From Pseudomonas sp. P818 (GTDB lineage Bacteria; Pseudomonadota; Gammaproteobacteria; Pseudomonadales; Pseudomonadaceae), in contig NZ_ATKM01000016.1 in the NCBI RefSeq assembly GCF_000418555.1, positions 1 through 64,000 on the forward strand: a DNA stretch of 64,000 bases, written 5' to 3'. Positions 28,500 to 38,608 of the stretch are shown here, one piece after another; position 1 is the first letter of the stretch, and every line of letters starts with the position of its first letter. The notes under the pieces are model-generated. The model worked only from the letters and a program-made list of their open reading frames with translations, was not told where the DNA came from and did not search any database. Both the position numbers and the translations under genes were made by a program.

Positions 28500-28760
28500 A
28501 TGTTCGGCCAACGTACCGCCGACCCGCAACCGGGTACGCATTACCGCAGTTCACGGCTCAGCGCCGTCAATGGTCAGTACTTTTTCGCCACCCGCGAAGG
28601 CACGCTGGAAGGCCCCTTCCTCTCCCGCCACGATGCCGAGCAAAGCATCACCCGCTACATCGAGCGCATGGCCATGGCCGAGAAACTGCTGCGCCACAGC
28701 AGCGAGCACATCGATAACCTGCAGCGCCGCGAAGCGATCAAGCACAACCAGGAGTTGTGA
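28500..28760 (+). CDS. Small conserved hypothetical protein (possibly DUF6316-type)
   Basis: An 86-residue soluble protein containing THYRSSRLSAVNGQYFFATREGTLEGPFLS (start of a short beta-rich stretch) followed by a helical tail rich in charged residues (RYIERMAMAEKLLRHSSEHIDNLQRREA). GGAG lies ten bases before ATG 28500. I recall similar short proteins in other Pseudomonas genomes, possibly under the name DUF6316, but know no function. The 277 bases before it hold no other gene I can support. It ends two bases from the end of the convergent hydrolase gene. Confidence 0.7.
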   Translation: MFGQRTADPQPGTHYRSSRLSAVNGQYFFATREGTLEGPFLSRHDAEQSITRYIERMAMAEKLLRHSSEHIDNLQRREAIKHNQEL

Positions 28761-28761
28761 A

Positions 28762-29751
28762 CTACAAACGCGCCAACCCCAGATCCTCCCGGTGCGCCGC
28801 AAGATGCGGCAACACGGCGGCCAGCAGTGGCTCCTTGAAGGCGTCCTGAAAACGATGCGCAAGCCCCGGAATCAGCTTGAGTTCGGCGCCCTTGATATGC
28901 GCGGCCACATGCACGCCGTGCATCACCGGCAGGAGCGGGTCGGCGGTGCCGTGCACCACCAGCGTCGGTACTTTCAGGCGATTGAGCAGCTCGACCCGGC
29001 TCGACTCGGCGAGAATCGCCAGCAACTGCCGCTGCACGCCTTCGGGATTGAAGGCACGGTCATAGGCCACTTCGGCCTGATGCAGAAGCAAGGCGCGATC
29101 ATCATGCACCGAAGGACTGCCGAGCGCCGCGAGCAGATCGGCCTGCTGCTGCAGAGCGGCCTCGCGACTACCGGCCTCACGTCGCGCCAACAGGGCAACC
29201 AGGGCATCGCTTGGCGCTGGCAAGCCTTGCGCACCTGAGCTGGTCATCACCAGCGTCAGGCTGAGGACGCGCTGCGGTGCCAGGTCGGCCAGGTGCTGGG
29301 CAATCATCCCGCCCATGCTCGCACCCAAGACGTGGAAGGCATCGACCCCGAGGCTGTCCATCAATCCCAGGGCATCGCCGGCCATGTCACGCAGGTGATA
29401 AGGCGCGCCGAGCGACAGGCCCAGCCGGTAGCGCAGCACTTCATAAGGCAGATTGATGCTCGGCGCAGGCTTGCGCCAGGTACTCAGCCCCACATCGCGA
29501 TTGTCGAAACGCACCACGCGAAAGCCCTGCTGGCAAAGGCGCTCGACCACCTCGTCAGGCCAATGGATCAACTGCCCACCCAGACCCATGACCAGTAGCA
29601 GAGCGGGGTCGCGCTCGCTGCCGACGCTCTGATAGGCCAGGCGTACGTCGCCCACATCGGCATACCGGGTCGGCTCGGAAAGATCACAACGGTTGGCCGC
29701 AAAAGACGGCAGGCCGCAAAGCATTGCGACCACAAGGATGAATGCACGCAT
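28762..29751 (-). CDS. Exported alpha/beta hydrolase
   Basis: A 329-residue alpha/beta-hydrolase fold protein with a signal peptide (MRAFILVVAMLCGLPSFA, cleavage before ANRCDL). The oxyanion-hole stretch is LVMGLGGQLIHW, the nucleophile elbow GASMGG (serine near residue 141), the acid residue probably in HGTADPLLP and the histidine in GLAHRF. The frame is open upstream to 29901, but ATG 29751 is the only start that gives a signal peptide. It resembles periplasmic esterase/lipase-like hydrolases; the substrate is unknown. It stands alone on its strand between metE and the small hypothetical gene. Confidence 0.87.
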   Translation of the reverse strand: MRAFILVVAMLCGLPSFAANRCDLSEPTRYADVGDVRLAYQSVGSERDPALLLVMGLGGQLIHWPDEVVERLCQQGFRVVRFDNRDVGLSTWRKPAPSINLPYEVLRYRLGLSLGAPYHLRDMAGDALGLMDSLGVDAFHVLGASMGGMIAQHLADLAPQRVLSLTLVMTSSGAQGLPAPSDALVALLARREAGSREAALQQQADLLAALGSPSVHDDRALLLHQAEVAYDRAFNPEGVQRQLLAILAESSRVELLNRLKVPTLVVHGTADPLLPVMHGVHVAAHIKGAELKLIPGLAHRFQDAFKEPLLAAVLPHLAAHREDLGLARL

Positions 29752-29904
29752 GAAAACACCAGAAACGCAGAACCCCACTGGAACGCGATTCTGGTGAAAG
29801 TCGTTCGACGGCGCTGCCACACAAGCATGACAGTTTGATGAAGGAGGACGAACGGTCGGCGATCGGGGTGACGATAGCGGCCGGCAAGAGCGTCGCGCCA
29901 TGAA

Positions 29905-29931
29905 GCCCCTCGCTATGTAGGAGGGGCTTTA
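29905..29931. repeat. REP hairpin / possible metE terminator
   Basis: A 9-bp perfect inverted repeat AAGCCCCTC / GAGGGGCTT with a 9-base loop, continuing into TTTAGCCGC, a form common among Pseudomonas REP elements. It starts 20 bases past the metE stop and may also end that transcript. Confidence 0.55.
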
Positions 29932-29950
29932 GCCGCAACGACCTGGAGCA

Positions 29951-32254
29951 TCAGGCCAGCTCGGCACGCAACTGCCTGGCCGCCGCGACCATGTTCACCA
30001 GCGCTGCCTCGGTCTCCGGCCAGGCGCGGGTTTTCAGGCCGCAATCGGGGTTGACCCAGAGACGCTCCAGCGGGATACGCCGCGCCGCCTTGCGCAGCAG
30101 GTTGGCCATCTCGGCGCTGTCCGGCACCCGTGGCGAGTGGATGTCGTAGACACCTGGGCCAATCTCGTTGGGATAATCGAAGCGCTCGAAGGCCTCCAGC
30201 AACTCCATGTCCGAACGCGACGTCTCGATGGTGATCACGTCGGCATCCATCGCCGCGATGGCCTCGATCACATCGTTGAACTCGCTGTAGCACATATGAG
30301 TGTGAATCTGGGTTTCGTCACGCACGCCGCTGGCGGTCAGGCGGAAGGCTTCGGTGGCCCAGTCCAGGTAATGCTGCCAGGCGGCCCGACGCAGCGGCAG
30401 CCCCTCGCGAAACGCGGCCTCGTCGATCTGGATGATCTTGATGCCCGCAGCCTCCAGATCCATCACCTCGTCGCGAATCGCCAGCGCCAGTTGCCTGGCC
30501 TGTACTTCGCGGGCAACGTCCTCGCGTGGGAAGGACCACATCAGCATGGTCACCGGGCCGGTCAGCATGCCCTTCACTACCTTGTCGGTCAGACTCTGGG
30601 CGTAGCGGATCCACTCCACGCTCATGGCCTGCGGGCGACTCAGATCGCCGACGATCACTGCCGGTTTGACGCAGCGCGAACCATAGCTTTGCACCCAGCC
30701 GAAGCGGGTGAAGGCGTAGCCGTCGAGCTGCTCGGCGAAGTACTCGACCATGTCGTTGCGCTCGGCCTCGCCGTGCACCAGCACATCCAGGCCGAGGCGT
30801 TCCTGCGTCCGTATAGCTTCATGTATTTCGCCATGCATGGCCTCAAGGTAATCGGCGGCGCCGAGCTTGCCCTGCTTGAACGCCTGGCGTGCCAGGCGAA
30901 TGGCCGAAGTCTGCGGAAAGGAGCCGATGCTGGTAGTCGGCAGCACCGGCAACTGCAGGCGCTCACGCTGTTTGCCGATGCGCTCGGCGAATGGCGATTG
31001 GCGCTGGGCATGACGCGGCAGGATCGCTGCCAGACGCGCCTGCACCTCAGGCTTGTGAATGCGCGTCGATGCAGCACGTGCGGCCTGTACCGTACGGCTG
31101 GCTTCCAGCGCAGCCTGCACAGCGGCGTCGTCCGGCGCCTCCAGTGCCCTGCCGAGCACGGCGACCTCCTGGCATTTCTGCACCGCAAAGGCGAGCCAGC
31201 TCTTCAGTTCGGCATCGAGCTGATCTTCACGCGCCAGGTCCACCGGGCTATGCAGCAGTGAGCAGGACGGCGCCACCCACAAGCGCTCGCCCAGACGTTC
31301 GTGAGCGTGACGCAACACTGCGAGGGCCTTGTCCATATCGCAGCGCCAGACGTTGCGGCCATTGACCACGCCCAGCGACAACACTTTATAAGCCGGCAGA
31401 CGGTCGAGAATGGTCGGATACTGCTCCGGCGCCCGCACCAGATCGATATGCAGGCCATCCACCGGCAGATTGGCGGCCAGACCGAGGTTGTCTTCCAGGC
31501 CACCGAAATAGGTGGCGATCAGCTTCTTGCAAGGTTCGCGCTGGATCAGGTTGTAGGCGCGCTCGAAGGCGTTCTTCCAGTCCTGCGGCAGGTCCAGCAC
31601 CAGGATCGGCTCGTCGATCTGCACCCACTCCACACCTTGCCCAGCCAGGCGCTGGAGAATTTCGCCATACACCGGCAGCAGGCGCTCGAGCAGCTCCAGC
31701 CTGTCGAAGTCGGCGCCTTTGGCCTTGCCCAGCCATAAATAGGTCAGCGGGCCGATCAGCACCGGTTTGACCTGGTGGCCGAGGGCGCGCGCCTCCTCCA
31801 CTTCCTCGAACAACTGCTCCCAGCTCAGGGCGAACTGCTGATCAACGCCGAACTCCGGTACCAGGTAGTGATAGTTGGTATCGAACCACTTGGTCAGCTC
31901 CTGCGCATGAGCGCCGCTGCAGCAGTTGCCGCTGCTCTTGTTTGCAACGGCCCCACGGGCCATGGCGAACAGCGTCTCCAACGTCGGCTTGCCGCCGGCC
32001 GAGCGAAAACGCTCGGGAATCACGCCGAAGGCCAGCGAATGGCCCAGCACCTGGTCGTACCAGGCAAAGTCGCCCACCGGCAGCAGGTCGATGCCGGCGT
32101 CCTTCTGCAACTGCCAGTGCTCGGCGCGCAGACGCTGGCCGACCGCACGCAGCCCGGCTTCATCCAGCTCGCCTCGCCAATGCGCTTCGAGCGCCTTTTT
32201 CAGCTCGCGGTCGCGACCGATACGTGGGAAACCGAGGGAATGGGACAGGGCCAT
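29951..32254 (-). CDS. metE: Cobalamin-independent methionine synthase
   Basis: A 767-residue 5-methyltetrahydropteroyltriglutamate-homocysteine methyltransferase, the last step of methionine synthesis without B12. The N-terminal half opens with [18 protein letters not shown]; the catalytic C-terminal half carries [46 protein letters not shown] with a zinc-ligand Cys, and NPDCGLKTR with the second Cys. Length matches the family (about 750-770). GGAG precedes ATG 32254. It is divergent from metR across a consensus MetR site, the classical arrangement. I saw no cobalamin riboswitch in the 168-base intergenic region. Confidence 0.98.
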   Translation of the reverse strand: MALSHSLGFPRIGRDRELKKALEAHWRGELDEAGLRAVGQRLRAEHWQLQKDAGIDLLPVGDFAWYDQVLGHSLAFGVIPERFRSAGGKPTLETLFAMARGAVANKSSGNCCSGAHAQELTKWFDTNYHYLVPEFGVDQQFALSWEQLFEEVEEARALGHQVKPVLIGPLTYLWLGKAKGADFDRLELLERLLPVYGEILQRLAGQGVEWVQIDEPILVLDLPQDWKNAFERAYNLIQREPCKKLIATYFGGLEDNLGLAANLPVDGLHIDLVRAPEQYPTILDRLPAYKVLSLGVVNGRNVWRCDMDKALAVLRHAHERLGERLWVAPSCSLLHSPVDLAREDQLDAELKSWLAFAVQKCQEVAVLGRALEAPDDAAVQAALEASRTVQAARAASTRIHKPEVQARLAAILPRHAQRQSPFAERIGKQRERLQLPVLPTTSIGSFPQTSAIRLARQAFKQGKLGAADYLEAMHGEIHEAIRTQERLGLDVLVHGEAERNDMVEYFAEQLDGYAFTRFGWVQSYGSRCVKPAVIVGDLSRPQAMSVEWIRYAQSLTDKVVKGMLTGPVTMLMWSFPREDVAREVQARQLALAIRDEVMDLEAAGIKIIQIDEAAFREGLPLRRAAWQHYLDWATEAFRLTASGVRDETQIHTHMCYSEFNDVIEAIAAMDADVITIETSRSDMELLEAFERFDYPNEIGPGVYDIHSPRVPDSAEMANLLRKAARRIPLERLWVNPDCGLKTRAWPETEAALVNMVAAARQLRAELA

Positions 32255-32364
32255 GACTTAACGCTCCACAATGAATCGAGATGGCGCCATTCTCGGCATC
32301 GGCCATGAGTGAGACAAACTCAAGATTTTCGTCTTGATCTAAAGATTTACTCATGTAGGCTGTA

Positions 32365-32377
32365 TGAAGCATTTTCA
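32365..32377. promoter_or_regulatory. MetR operator
   Basis: TGAAGCATTTTCA fits the MetR consensus TGAA-N5-TTCA exactly and lies between the divergent metE and metR genes, 46 bases before metR. A second inverted repeat, TCAAGA-N6-TCTTGA, lies nearby at about 32322-32339. Confidence 0.8.
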
Positions 32378-32422
32378 TCCAGCACCGAAACTGGATGAGT
32401 GAAACCTTCGCAGAGACCCGCC

Positions 32423-33340
32423 ATGCTCGAGCTACGTCACCTGAAAACCCTGCACGCCCTGCGCGAAACCGACAGCTTGGTCGAAGCCGCCGAGCGCCTG
32501 CACCTGACCCAGTCGGCGTTGTCGCATCAGTTCAAGGAGCTGGAAGAACGCCTCGGCCTGCAGTTGTTCGTGCGCAAGACCAAACCCGTGCGCTTCACCA
32601 GCGCCGGCCTGCGCCTGCTGCAACTGGCCGACGCCACCCTGCCCTTATTGCGCAGCGCAGAACGCGACCTCGCGCGCCTGGCCGGCGGCACTGCCGGGCG
32701 CCTGCACATGGCGATCGAATGCCACAGCTGCTTCCAGTGGCTGATGCCGACCATCGACCAGTTCCGCGATGCCTGGCCGGAAGTGGAGCTGGACCTGGCC
32801 TCGGGTTTCTCCTTCGCCCCGCTGCCGGCGCTGGCCCGTGGCGACCTGGATCTGGTGGTGACCTCGGACCCCATCGAACTGGCTGGCATCACCTATGTGC
32901 CGCTATTCACCTATGAGGCCCAGCTGGCGGTCGCCAATCAGCATCGCCTGGCTTCCAAGGCCTATATCCAGCCCGAGGATCTGGCCAGGGAAACCCTGAT
33001 CACCTATCCCATCGAGCGCGACCGCCTGGACATCTTCACCCGCTTCCTCGAACCGGCCGATGTTGAGCCCGCGCAAGTGCGCACCTCCGAGCTGACGGTA
33101 ATGATGATGCAGCTGGTGGCCAGCGGCCGTGGCGTGTGCGGCCTGCCCAACTGGGCGCTGCACGAATACAGCTCGCGCGGCTACGTCAGCGCCAAGCGCC
33201 TAGGCGAGAAAGGTTTGTACTGCACGCTGTACGCAGCGATCCGCAGCGACATGCTCGACGCCCCCTTCATGCGTGATTTCCTGCTGACCGCCAAGGACAC
33301 CTCCTTCGCCAGCCTCGAAGGGGTCAGCGTGGCGCGCTAA
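32423..33340 (+). CDS. metR: LysR-type regulator of methionine synthesis
   Basis: A 305-residue LysR-family protein with an N-terminal helix-turn-helix (SLVEAAERLHLTQSALSHQFKELEERLGLQLFVRKTKPVRFTSAG spanning residues 16-60) and a C-terminal effector domain. Homocysteine is the known co-effector of MetR. I used ATG 32423 (MLELRHLKTLHAL) rather than the upstream ATG 32399, as this gives the usual LysR N-terminus and family length. Divergence from metE and the MetR site between them support the name. Confidence 0.95.
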   Translation: MLELRHLKTLHALRETDSLVEAAERLHLTQSALSHQFKELEERLGLQLFVRKTKPVRFTSAGLRLLQLADATLPLLRSAERDLARLAGGTAGRLHMAIECHSCFQWLMPTIDQFRDAWPEVELDLASGFSFAPLPALARGDLDLVVTSDPIELAGITYVPLFTYEAQLAVANQHRLASKAYIQPEDLARETLITYPIERDRLDIFTRFLEPADVEPAQVRTSELTVMMMQLVASGRGVCGLPNWALHEYSSRGYVSAKRLGEKGLYCTLYAAIRSDMLDAPFMRDFLLTAKDTSFASLEGVSVAR

Positions 33341-33375
33341 GCGCCACCCTCACGAGGCAAGGATCGAGCGAAAGT

Positions 33376-33510
33376 CGTAGGGCGGGTTAGCCGCCTGCCC
33401 CTTTCCGCAATCACCCCCTGCAATGTCTGCTGCGGCGTAACCCGCCATCGGCGCAACGCGTTTCATCGCCTGGTGGGTTAGAAGCTTCGCCCCGGTGCGG
33501 GGCTCCTACA
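33376..33510. repeat. Composite REP region
   Basis: An inverted pair CGTAGGGCGGGTTAG ... GTAACCCGCCATCGGC is followed by a GCCCCGG/GCGGGGC hairpin ending GGGGCTCCTAC. Both parts are of Pseudomonas REP type. They lie between metR and tetR in a 308-base gap with no other gene. Confidence 0.6.
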
Positions 33511-33597
33511 TCTATAGACCGCAACGAATCAGGCTGAAACGCAGCCATCGAAACGCCTAGCCAATTGCCTTGTTACAACTCCCCGCTTGCCGCATCG

Positions 33598-33628
33598 TGA
33601 CCAACAGTCATAGCATGACCGCCGGTCA
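33598..33628. promoter_or_regulatory. Tandem operators of the TetR regulator
   Basis: Two 13-bp inverted repeats of the same format, TGACCAACAGTCA (33598-33610) and TGACCGCCGGTCA (33616-33628), both TGAC-N5-GTCA and 18 bp centre to centre. They end 20 bases before the tetR start. This is where an autoregulatory TetR dimer pair would bind. Confidence 0.65.
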
Positions 33629-33648
33629 CAACTCTCCGCGGACTGCCC

Positions 33649-34305
33649 ATGCGCTACCAGGATCAACTCTTCCAGCAACGGGAAAATGCCCTGCTCGAAT
33701 CCGCTCGCCAGCTGTTCCAGAACGACTCCTGGGATCGCGTCACCATCGCCGAGGTGGCGCGTCACGCGGGTATCGGCAAAGGCACCGTGTACAAACACTT
33801 CACCAGCAAGGAAGCGCTCTACGCGCGAATGGTGCTGGACTGCTCGCGCCAACACCTGGCCGAACTGCAGGAAGTCGCCCGCAGCGCACCCGCGCAAGAA
33901 GCCATGCGCCGAGTGATTCGCCGCGCCTTCGAGCAGCTGCAGGCCGACCCACTGCAAGCGCAGCTTTGCCTGCTGTGCGACCGCCCGGCCTTTCAGGAGC
34001 GCCTGGAGCCCCCCTATCGCGAACAGTTCATCGAGCTGGAAGGCCAGTACATGAATCTGTTCAGTGGCCTGCTGCAGAGCAGCTTCCACGATCTGCAACT
34101 CTCCCCTGCGCACTGCCAGCATCTGCTTTGGGGTGTGGAGGCCTGCGTCAATGGTGTCATGGCGCGCATCGCCTCCGGCGGTTTCGCGCACTGGGCCGAA
34201 TACATCGAGCTTGGCGCGTACTTCGACCGCGTCACCGATTTCATCATCGCCGGCCTGCAGGGCCAGGCCGCCGCGCTGCTGGCAGCGCCCGCCAACAACG
34301 AGTAA
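33649..34305 (+). CDS. TetR-family repressor of an RND efflux operon
   Basis: A 218-residue regulator. The N-terminal helix-turn-helix is DRVTIAEVARHAGIGKGTVYKHFTSKEALYARM (residues about 28-60, canonical TetR with KGTVYKHF), and the rest is a ligand-binding helical domain with several cysteines (LCLLCDRP, HCQHLLWGVEACVNG). It heads an operon with a membrane-fusion protein 9 bases downstream and an RND pump. Two tandem operators lie just before it. The inducer is not known, though RND-linked TetR proteins usually sense pump substrates. Confidence 0.92.
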   Translation: MRYQDQLFQQRENALLESARQLFQNDSWDRVTIAEVARHAGIGKGTVYKHFTSKEALYARMVLDCSRQHLAELQEVARSAPAQEAMRRVIRRAFEQLQADPLQAQLCLLCDRPAFQERLEPPYREQFIELEGQYMNLFSGLLQSSFHDLQLSPAHCQHLLWGVEACVNGVMARIASGGFAHWAEYIELGAYFDRVTDFIIAGLQGQAAALLAAPANNE

Positions 34306-34314
34306 GCCATCGCC

Positions 34315-35400
34315 ATGTTCGCGCAACTCAGCAAACGCCCCTGGATCATCGCCGTTGTCATCGCCATCGTGCTACTGCTCTGGCTGCTCAGCGGCGACCG
34401 TTTCGTCGCACGCGACGAGGTACAGGCCGAGCCCGATAAACCGGCCACGAGCGCCGAACTGGCACGGGTGGAGGTGACATGGCTGGAAGCGCAGCCCATG
34501 CAGCGCCAGCATGTAGTGCAGGGCCAGATCGAGGCCTGGCGCCGCGTGGAACTGCGCGCCCAGGTCAGTGGCAGCGTGCAGAACCTGGATCAGGACAAGG
34601 GCAACCGCGTCGCCGCCGATCAGTTGCTGCTCAGCCTCTCACCGGACGACCGTCCGGCGCAGGTCGCACGCAGCGAGGCCGATGTCCGGCAACGGCAAAG
34701 CGACGTCACCGCAGCCAAACGCCTGCGTGAGCGCAGCCTGGTATCGGCCAACGAACTGATGCGCCTGGAAAGCGAACTGGCCAAGGCACGCGCCGAACTC
34801 GACAGCGCCCGCCTGCAGCAACGCAACACCAAGATCAGGGCGCCGTTCGCCGGCATTTACGATCAGCGCATGGTCGAACTGGGAGACTTCGTCCAACCCG
34901 GCCAGAGCCTGTTGACCCTGGTGGACATCGACCGCCTCAAGGTCAGCGCGCAGATCGCACAGCAACAGGTGACCCAGCTCGAGCTGGGCCAGCCGGTGAA
35001 GGTGGAACTGCTCGACGGCCGCACGCTGCAGGGCGAACTGCACTTTATCGCCGCCGCCGCCGATCCGGGCTCGCGCAGCTTCCGCATCGAGGTCAAGGTG
35101 GACAACCCGGACGGCCTGCGTCTGGCCGGGGCCAGCGCCACCCTGCATATCCAGACCGGCGAGGCCATGGCTCACCGCCTGTCCCCTGCCCTGCTCAGCC
35201 TGGATGAAAACGGCCGTCATGGCGTCAAATGGGTGGACGATGCGCAGCGTGTGCAGTTCACGCAGGTACAACTGATCAGCGTCGACAACCAGGGCGCCTG
35301 GGTCAGCGGCCTGCCGCCGAAGGTAGCGCTGATCACCCTTGGCCAGGGCTTCGTTCAGCCCGGCCAGCAGGTGCGCACGCAACTTTCCGAGGGCAGCTGA
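34315..35400 (+). CDS. RND efflux periplasmic adaptor (membrane fusion protein)
   Basis: A 361-residue HlyD/AcrA-type adaptor. It is anchored by one N-terminal membrane segment (WIIAVVIAIVLLLWLL) and has no lipobox. A biotinyl-lipoyl-like half (VELRAQVSGSVQNLDQDKGNRVAADQLL) comes next, then an alpha-hairpin coiled coil (about residues 115-165) and the returning half (NTKIRAPFAGIYDQRMVELGDFVQPG), followed by beta-barrel and membrane-proximal domains. It bridges the pump encoded downstream to an outer-membrane channel. No channel gene is present in the operon, so a TolC/OprM protein from elsewhere must be used. Its stop is one base from the pump start. Confidence 0.93.
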   Translation: MFAQLSKRPWIIAVVIAIVLLLWLLSGDRFVARDEVQAEPDKPATSAELARVEVTWLEAQPMQRQHVVQGQIEAWRRVELRAQVSGSVQNLDQDKGNRVAADQLLLSLSPDDRPAQVARSEADVRQRQSDVTAAKRLRERSLVSANELMRLESELAKARAELDSARLQQRNTKIRAPFAGIYDQRMVELGDFVQPGQSLLTLVDIDRLKVSAQIAQQQVTQLELGQPVKVELLDGRTLQGELHFIAAAADPGSRSFRIEVKVDNPDGLRLAGASATLHIQTGEAMAHRLSPALLSLDENGRHGVKWVDDAQRVQFTQVQLISVDNQGAWVSGLPPKVALITLGQGFVQPGQQVRTQLSEGS

Positions 35401-35401
35401 G

Positions 35402-38400
35402 ATGCACGCACTGATCGCCGCCGCCCTCGACCGCAGCCGCACCACCATCCTCATTCTGCTGTTCCTGCTCTGCGGCGGGCTGGTGGCCTACATCGCCATG
35501 CCCAAGGAGTCCAACCCCGACGTCACCATCCCGATGATCTATGTCTCGGTGACCCTCGAAGGCATCAGCCCGGAAGACGGCGAACGCCTGCTGGTACGCC
35601 CGCTGGAACAGGAGCTGCGCAGCCTGGAGGGCGTCAAGGAAATGCGCTCGATGTCCAGCGAGGGTCACGCCTCGGTGATTCTCGAATTCGACGCCGGCTT
35701 CGATGCCAAGGTGGCGCTGGCCGACGTGCGCGAGAAGGTCGACACCACACGCAGCAAGCTGCCCGAAGAAGCCGACGAGCCGACCGTCAACGAGGTCAAC
35801 GTAGCGTTGTTCCCGGTGCTGTCGATCGGTCTGTCCGGCCCCATCGCCGAAACCGAGCTGGTCTACATCGCCCGGCGCCTGAAGGAGAACATCGAAGGCA
35901 TCGCCGAGGTGCTTTCGGTGGAGATCGGTGGCGACCGCGAAGACCTGCTGGAAATCGTCGTCGACCCGCAGGTACTGGACAGCTACGGCATCGACTACAA
36001 CGAGCTGTTCAACCTGGTCAGCCGCAACAACCGCCTGGTCGCTGCCGGCAGCCTGGATACCGGCGCCGGGCGCATGAGCATGAAGGTGCCCGGCGTCATC
36101 GAAGACCTCGAAGACGTGATGAAAATGCCGATCAAGGTGGTCGGCGACAGCGTGGTCACCTTCGCCGACGTCGCCACCATCCGTCGCACCTTCAAGGATC
36201 CCACCGGTTTCGCTCGCATCAACGGCCAGCCAGCCATCGTGCTGGAAGTAGCCAAACGCAGCGGCGCCAACATCATCGAGACCATCGACCAGGTCAAGGC
36301 GCTGATGGAACAGGCGGGGCCCCTGCTGCCGCCGGGCGTTGAAGTCAGCTACATCATGGATCAGTCGCAGGAGGTGCAGGGCATGCTCGGCGATCTCCTC
36401 AACAATGTGCTGACCGCCATCGTTCTGGTGCTGATCCTGGTGGTGGCGAGCATGGGCATGCGCTCGGCGCTGCTGGTCGGCCTGACCATTCCCGGCGCCT
36501 TCCTGACCGGCATCCTGCTGATCTGGATGCTCGGCTTCACCCTCAATATCGTCGTACTGTTCAGCCTGATCCTGGTAGCCGGCATGCTGGTGGACGGCGC
36601 CATCGTCGTCTCCGAGCTGGCCGACCGCTACCTGCAACAGGGCCAGACGCCTCGTCAGGCCTGGGCCAACGCCGCCACACGGATGGCCTGGCCGGTGATC
36701 GCCTCCACCGCCACCACCCTCGTGGTGTTCCTGCCGCTGCTGTTCTGGCCAGGGGTGGTCGGCCAGTTCATGAAGTACCTGCCGGCCACCGTGATTCTCT
36801 GCCTGCTGGCATCGCTGGCCATGGCGTTGGTCTTTCTACCCGTGCTCGGCGCCGTGACCGGTGGCCAGGCACGTCCACAAGCGCCCACCGCCAACCGCGC
36901 CGGCAATGCCTACCGCAACCTGCTGGCTACCCTGCTCAAGCGCCCGGGTCTGACCCTGCTCGGCATGCTGGCGCTGATCGCCCTGATCTACGTCGGCTAC
37001 GGGCGCTTCAACCATGGCGTGGAATTCTTCCCCGACGTCGAGCCGGAAAGCGCGCAGATCTGGCTACGCGCCCGTGGCGATCTGTCGGTACAGGAGAAAG
37101 ACGCCCTGCTTCAGCAGGTGGAAAAGCAGGTGCTCGGCATGCGTGAGGTCAAGGCACTATATGCGCGCTCCCTGGCCCAGCCGGAAGGCCAGCAAGGCCA
37201 ACTCGGCGCCGACGTGATCGGCACATTGCAGTTCCAGTTCGTCGACTGGCACCAGCGCCGGCCGGCCAAGGACATTCTTGCCGAAATGAGCCAGCGCACC
37301 GCCGGCATTCCCGGCGTCGTTCTGGAGTTCCGCAAGCAGGAACAGGGGCCCACCGACGGCAAGCCGGTGAAGTTGCAGATCAGCTCGCTGGACCCGGCAT
37401 TGAGCGAGCAGTGGGTCGAACGTATTCGCGGCGAGATGCAGAACCTCGGCGGCTTCGTCGACATCGAAGACGACCGCGCCCTGCCCGGCATCGAGTGGCG
37501 CATCAAGGTCGACCGCGAGGCCGCCGCGCGCTTCGGCGCCGACGTGCTCAGCGTCGGCAACGCGGTGCAGATGATCACCAACGGTCTGAAGCTGGCCACC
37601 TACCGGCCAGAGGATGCCACCGACGAAGTCGATATCCGCGTGCGTCTGCCCGGCAACTGGCGCTCGCTCGATCAGCTCGGCCGCCTGACGCTCAATACGC
37701 CGTCAGGTCAGGTGCCGCTGAGCAACTTCGTCGACCTGCAGCCGGCGCCCAAGGTCGGCACCCTGCGCCGTGTCGACGGCGACCGCACCATCACCCTGCA
37801 GGCCGATCTGGCCGAAGGTGCGCGCCTGGATGAACGCCTCAAGGCACTGCGCGAAGCGTTCGGCGATGTACCGGCCGAGGTCAAGGTGAAGTTCGCCGGC
37901 GAAGATGCCGACCAGCGTGAAGCGGCCACCTTTCTGATGACCGCCTTCGTTGTCGCCATCTTCCTCATGGCGATCATCCTGGTGACCCAGTTCAACAGCC
38001 TGTACCAGGCGGCGCTGGTGCTGTCGGCCATCGTCCTGTCCACAGCCGGAGTCTTGATGGGTCTGCTGGTCAACGGCCAGTCGTTCGGCATCGTCATGGT
38101 AGGCATGGGCCTGATCGCCCTGGCCGGCATCGTGGTGAACAACAACATCATCCTGATCGACACCTACAACCAGCTGCGCCGCCAGGGCCTGGAACCGCGC
38201 GAGGCGGCGCTGGAAACCGGCAGCCTGCGCCTGCGCCCGGTGCTGCTCACCGCCGTGACCACCATCCTCGGCCTGATGCCCATGGTGCTCAGCATCAACG
38301 TCGACCTGGTGACGCCGAGCCTCGGCTTCGGCGCGCCCTCGACGCAGTGGTGGACCCAGCTGTCCAGCGCCATTGCCGGCGGCCTGGCCTTCGCCACCGT

Positions 38401-38557
38401 GCTGACCCTGCTGCTCACACCTTGCCTGCTGGTACTCGGTGCCCGCTTCGAGCGACGTCCACCGCCGCTGGAGACCTACGATACCGACCTGCTCGACCTG
38501 CCCGAACATCTCATTGCCCGGCGCGAGGAAAAGCCGCATCTGCAACGTACCGACTGA
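35402..38557 (+). CDS. RND-family efflux pump inner-membrane subunit (AcrB-like)
   Basis: A 1051-residue proton-driven pump with the two-fold RND layout: TM1 (ILILLFLLCGGLVAYIAMPKESNPDV), a large periplasmic loop to about residue 330, TM2-6 (VLTAIVLVLILVVASMGMRSALLVGLTIPGAF and on; VLFSLILVAGMLVDGAIVVSE), TM7 near residue 515, the second periplasmic loop, and TM8-12 to about 1020. The TM4 motif GMLVDGAIVV contains the expected acidic residue. ATG 35402 follows the adaptor stop by one base. The subgroup resembles HAE-type transporters with the PKESNPDVTIP segment; substrates may be drugs, solvents or metabolites and cannot be read. Confidence 0.94.
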   Translation: MHALIAAALDRSRTTILILLFLLCGGLVAYIAMPKESNPDVTIPMIYVSVTLEGISPEDGERLLVRPLEQELRSLEGVKEMRSMSSEGHASVILEFDAGFDAKVALADVREKVDTTRSKLPEEADEPTVNEVNVALFPVLSIGLSGPIAETELVYIARRLKENIEGIAEVLSVEIGGDREDLLEIVVDPQVLDSYGIDYNELFNLVSRNNRLVAAGSLDTGAGRMSMKVPGVIEDLEDVMKMPIKVVGDSVVTFADVATIRRTFKDPTGFARINGQPAIVLEVAKRSGANIIETIDQVKALMEQAGPLLPPGVEVSYIMDQSQEVQGMLGDLLNNVLTAIVLVLILVVASMGMRSALLVGLTIPGAFLTGILLIWMLGFTLNIVVLFSLILVAGMLVDGAIVVSELADRYLQQGQTPRQAWANAATRMAWPVIASTATTLVVFLPLLFWPGVVGQFMKYLPATVILCLLASLAMALVFLPVLGAVTGGQARPQAPTANRAGNAYRNLLATLLKRPGLTLLGMLALIALIYVGYGRFNHGVEFFPDVEPESAQIWLRARGDLSVQEKDALLQQVEKQVLGMREVKALYARSLAQPEGQQGQLGADVIGTLQFQFVDWHQRRPAKDILAEMSQRTAGIPGVVLEFRKQEQGPTDGKPVKLQISSLDPALSEQWVERIRGEMQNLGGFVDIEDDRALPGIEWRIKVDREAAARFGADVLSVGNAVQMITNGLKLATYRPEDATDEVDIRVRLPGNWRSLDQLGRLTLNTPSGQVPLSNFVDLQPAPKVGTLRRVDGDRTITLQADLAEGARLDERLKALREAFGDVPAEVKVKFAGEDADQREAATFLMTAFVVAIFLMAIILVTQFNSLYQAALVLSAIVLSTAGVLMGLLVNGQSFGIVMVGMGLIALAGIVVNNNIILIDTYNQLRRQGLEPREAALETGSLRLRPVLLTAVTTILGLMPMVLSINVDLVTPSLGFGAPSTQWWTQLSSAIAGGLAFATVLTLLLTPCLLVLGARFERRPPPLETYDTDLLDLPEHLIARREEKPHLQRTD

Positions 38558-38608
38558 TGTCGTCCGGCAAAATATGGCAAAACGCCAGATATCACCTAGG
38601 CTAATGAC

